From Deltaproteobacteria bacterium (GTDB lineage Bacteria > Desulfobacterota > Desulfuromonadia > Desulfuromonadales > Geothermobacteraceae), in the NCBI GenBank assembly GCA_003695205.1, contig RFIO01000368.1, positions 1-6,776 on the forward strand: a stretch of DNA of 6,776 bases, written 5' to 3'. A program made the translations under genes and the position numbers. The notes beneath the pieces were generated by a model. The model made no database searches. It was given only the letters and a program-made list of their open reading frames with translations, and was not told the DNA's origin. This document shows, in pieces, positions 6,527 to 6,776 of the stretch. Every line of letters begins with the position of its first letter. Position 1 is the stretch's first letter.

Positions 6527-6566
6527 TCTGTTCGGTAACGGACCGGGCGGGCCATGGTTGATAAGG

Positions 6567-6642
6567 TGGGGTGAGTGAAGGGATTTGAACCCTCGACAAC
6601 TGGAGCCACAATCCAGCGCTCTACCAACTGAGCTACACCCAC
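6567..6642 (-). tRNA. tRNA-His(GUG)
   Basis: Complete tRNA with encoded CCA (6567-6569). Acceptor GTGGGTG starts at 6642 and pairs with CACTCAC with one G-U pair. Anticodon stem CTGGA/TCCAG encloses TTGTGGC with anticodon GTG (6607-6609). The T arm is GAGGG-TTCAAAT-CCCTT. The discriminator is C73, and the base before G1 (6643) is G, so the extra G-1 needed for histidine identity is encoded. Confidence 0.97.
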
Positions 6643-6657
6643 CACAAGCGAAGCGAG

Positions 6658-6686
6658 ATACTAACCAAAAGCCATGGGGCTGTCAA
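6658..6686 (-). promoter_or_regulatory. Sigma70-type promoter upstream of tRNA-His
   Basis: On the minus strand TTGACA (6681-6686) is a perfect -35 box, then a 17-base spacer, then TAGTAT (6658-6663), a four-of-six -10 box. It lies in the short gap between tRNA-Arg and tRNA-His and would start transcription near 6651, a few bases before the tRNA-His 5' end. The optimal spacing makes it credible. It could drive tRNA-His, tRNA-Leu and, by read-through, the tig-clpP-clpX-lon genes. Confidence 0.65.
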
Positions 6687-6695
6687 ATGCAAAAG

Positions 6696-6772
<77 letters not shown>

Positions 6773-6776
6773 GCAC

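Noticed and set aside
5559..6578. 339-codon plus-strand frame opposite tig and across tRNA-Leu
   Set aside because: It is antisense to tig in codon register and runs straight through a tRNA gene.
6337..6645. 102-codon minus-strand frame starting MVGVAQLVERWIVAP and containing VAELVDALDLGSS
   Set aside because: It translates through tRNA-His and tRNA-Leu. These peptide strings are the typical false proteins produced by reading tRNA genes.

Overview
All genes in this window lie on the minus strand, so transcription runs from high to low coordinates. In that direction the order is tRNA-Arg(UCU), tRNA-His(GUG), tRNA-Leu(UAG), tig, clpP, clpX, lon, hupB and a partial tRNA-Asp(GUC) cut by the left edge. 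The tig-clpP-clpX-lon-hupB order is a conserved bacterial proteostasis cluster that is also found in Escherichia coli. The DNA is moderately GC-rich. The protein sequences and the tRNA cluster directly upstream of tig suggest a Gram-negative of the Desulfuromonadales/Geobacter type (former Deltaproteobacteria). That assignment is an inference from remembered family resemblance, not a database result.

Right part (6279-6776): three tRNA genes, all with encoded CCA ends. A good sigma70-type promoter sits between tRNA-Arg and tRNA-His. The 125-base spacer between tRNA-His and tRNA-Leu holds a small hairpin and a 9-base direct repeat but no gene. No convincing terminator or promoter was found between tRNA-Leu and tig, so the protein genes may be read through from the tRNA transcript.

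Centre (625-6278): trigger factor folds nascent chains at the ribosome exit, ClpX and ClpP form the ATP-dependent unfoldase-protease, and Lon is the second cytosolic AAA+ protease. The gaps are 2 bases (tig-clpP), 22 (clpP-clpX) and 38 (clpX-lon), consistent with one operon. All motifs checked in the four proteins are present.

Left part (1-624): a 159-base gap between lon and hupB carries hairpins after lon and a clear promoter for hupB, which encodes the nucleoid protein HU. Downstream of hupB are a GC-rich hairpin, then a perfect 21-bp inverted repeat whose arms are built of 7-base units, then tRNA-Asp. This inverted repeat is the least explained structure in the window.

The gene content is ordinary core genome. 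No defence system, mobile element, CRISPR array or unknown protein gene was found. The observations worth a second look are in intergenic structure and operon organisation.
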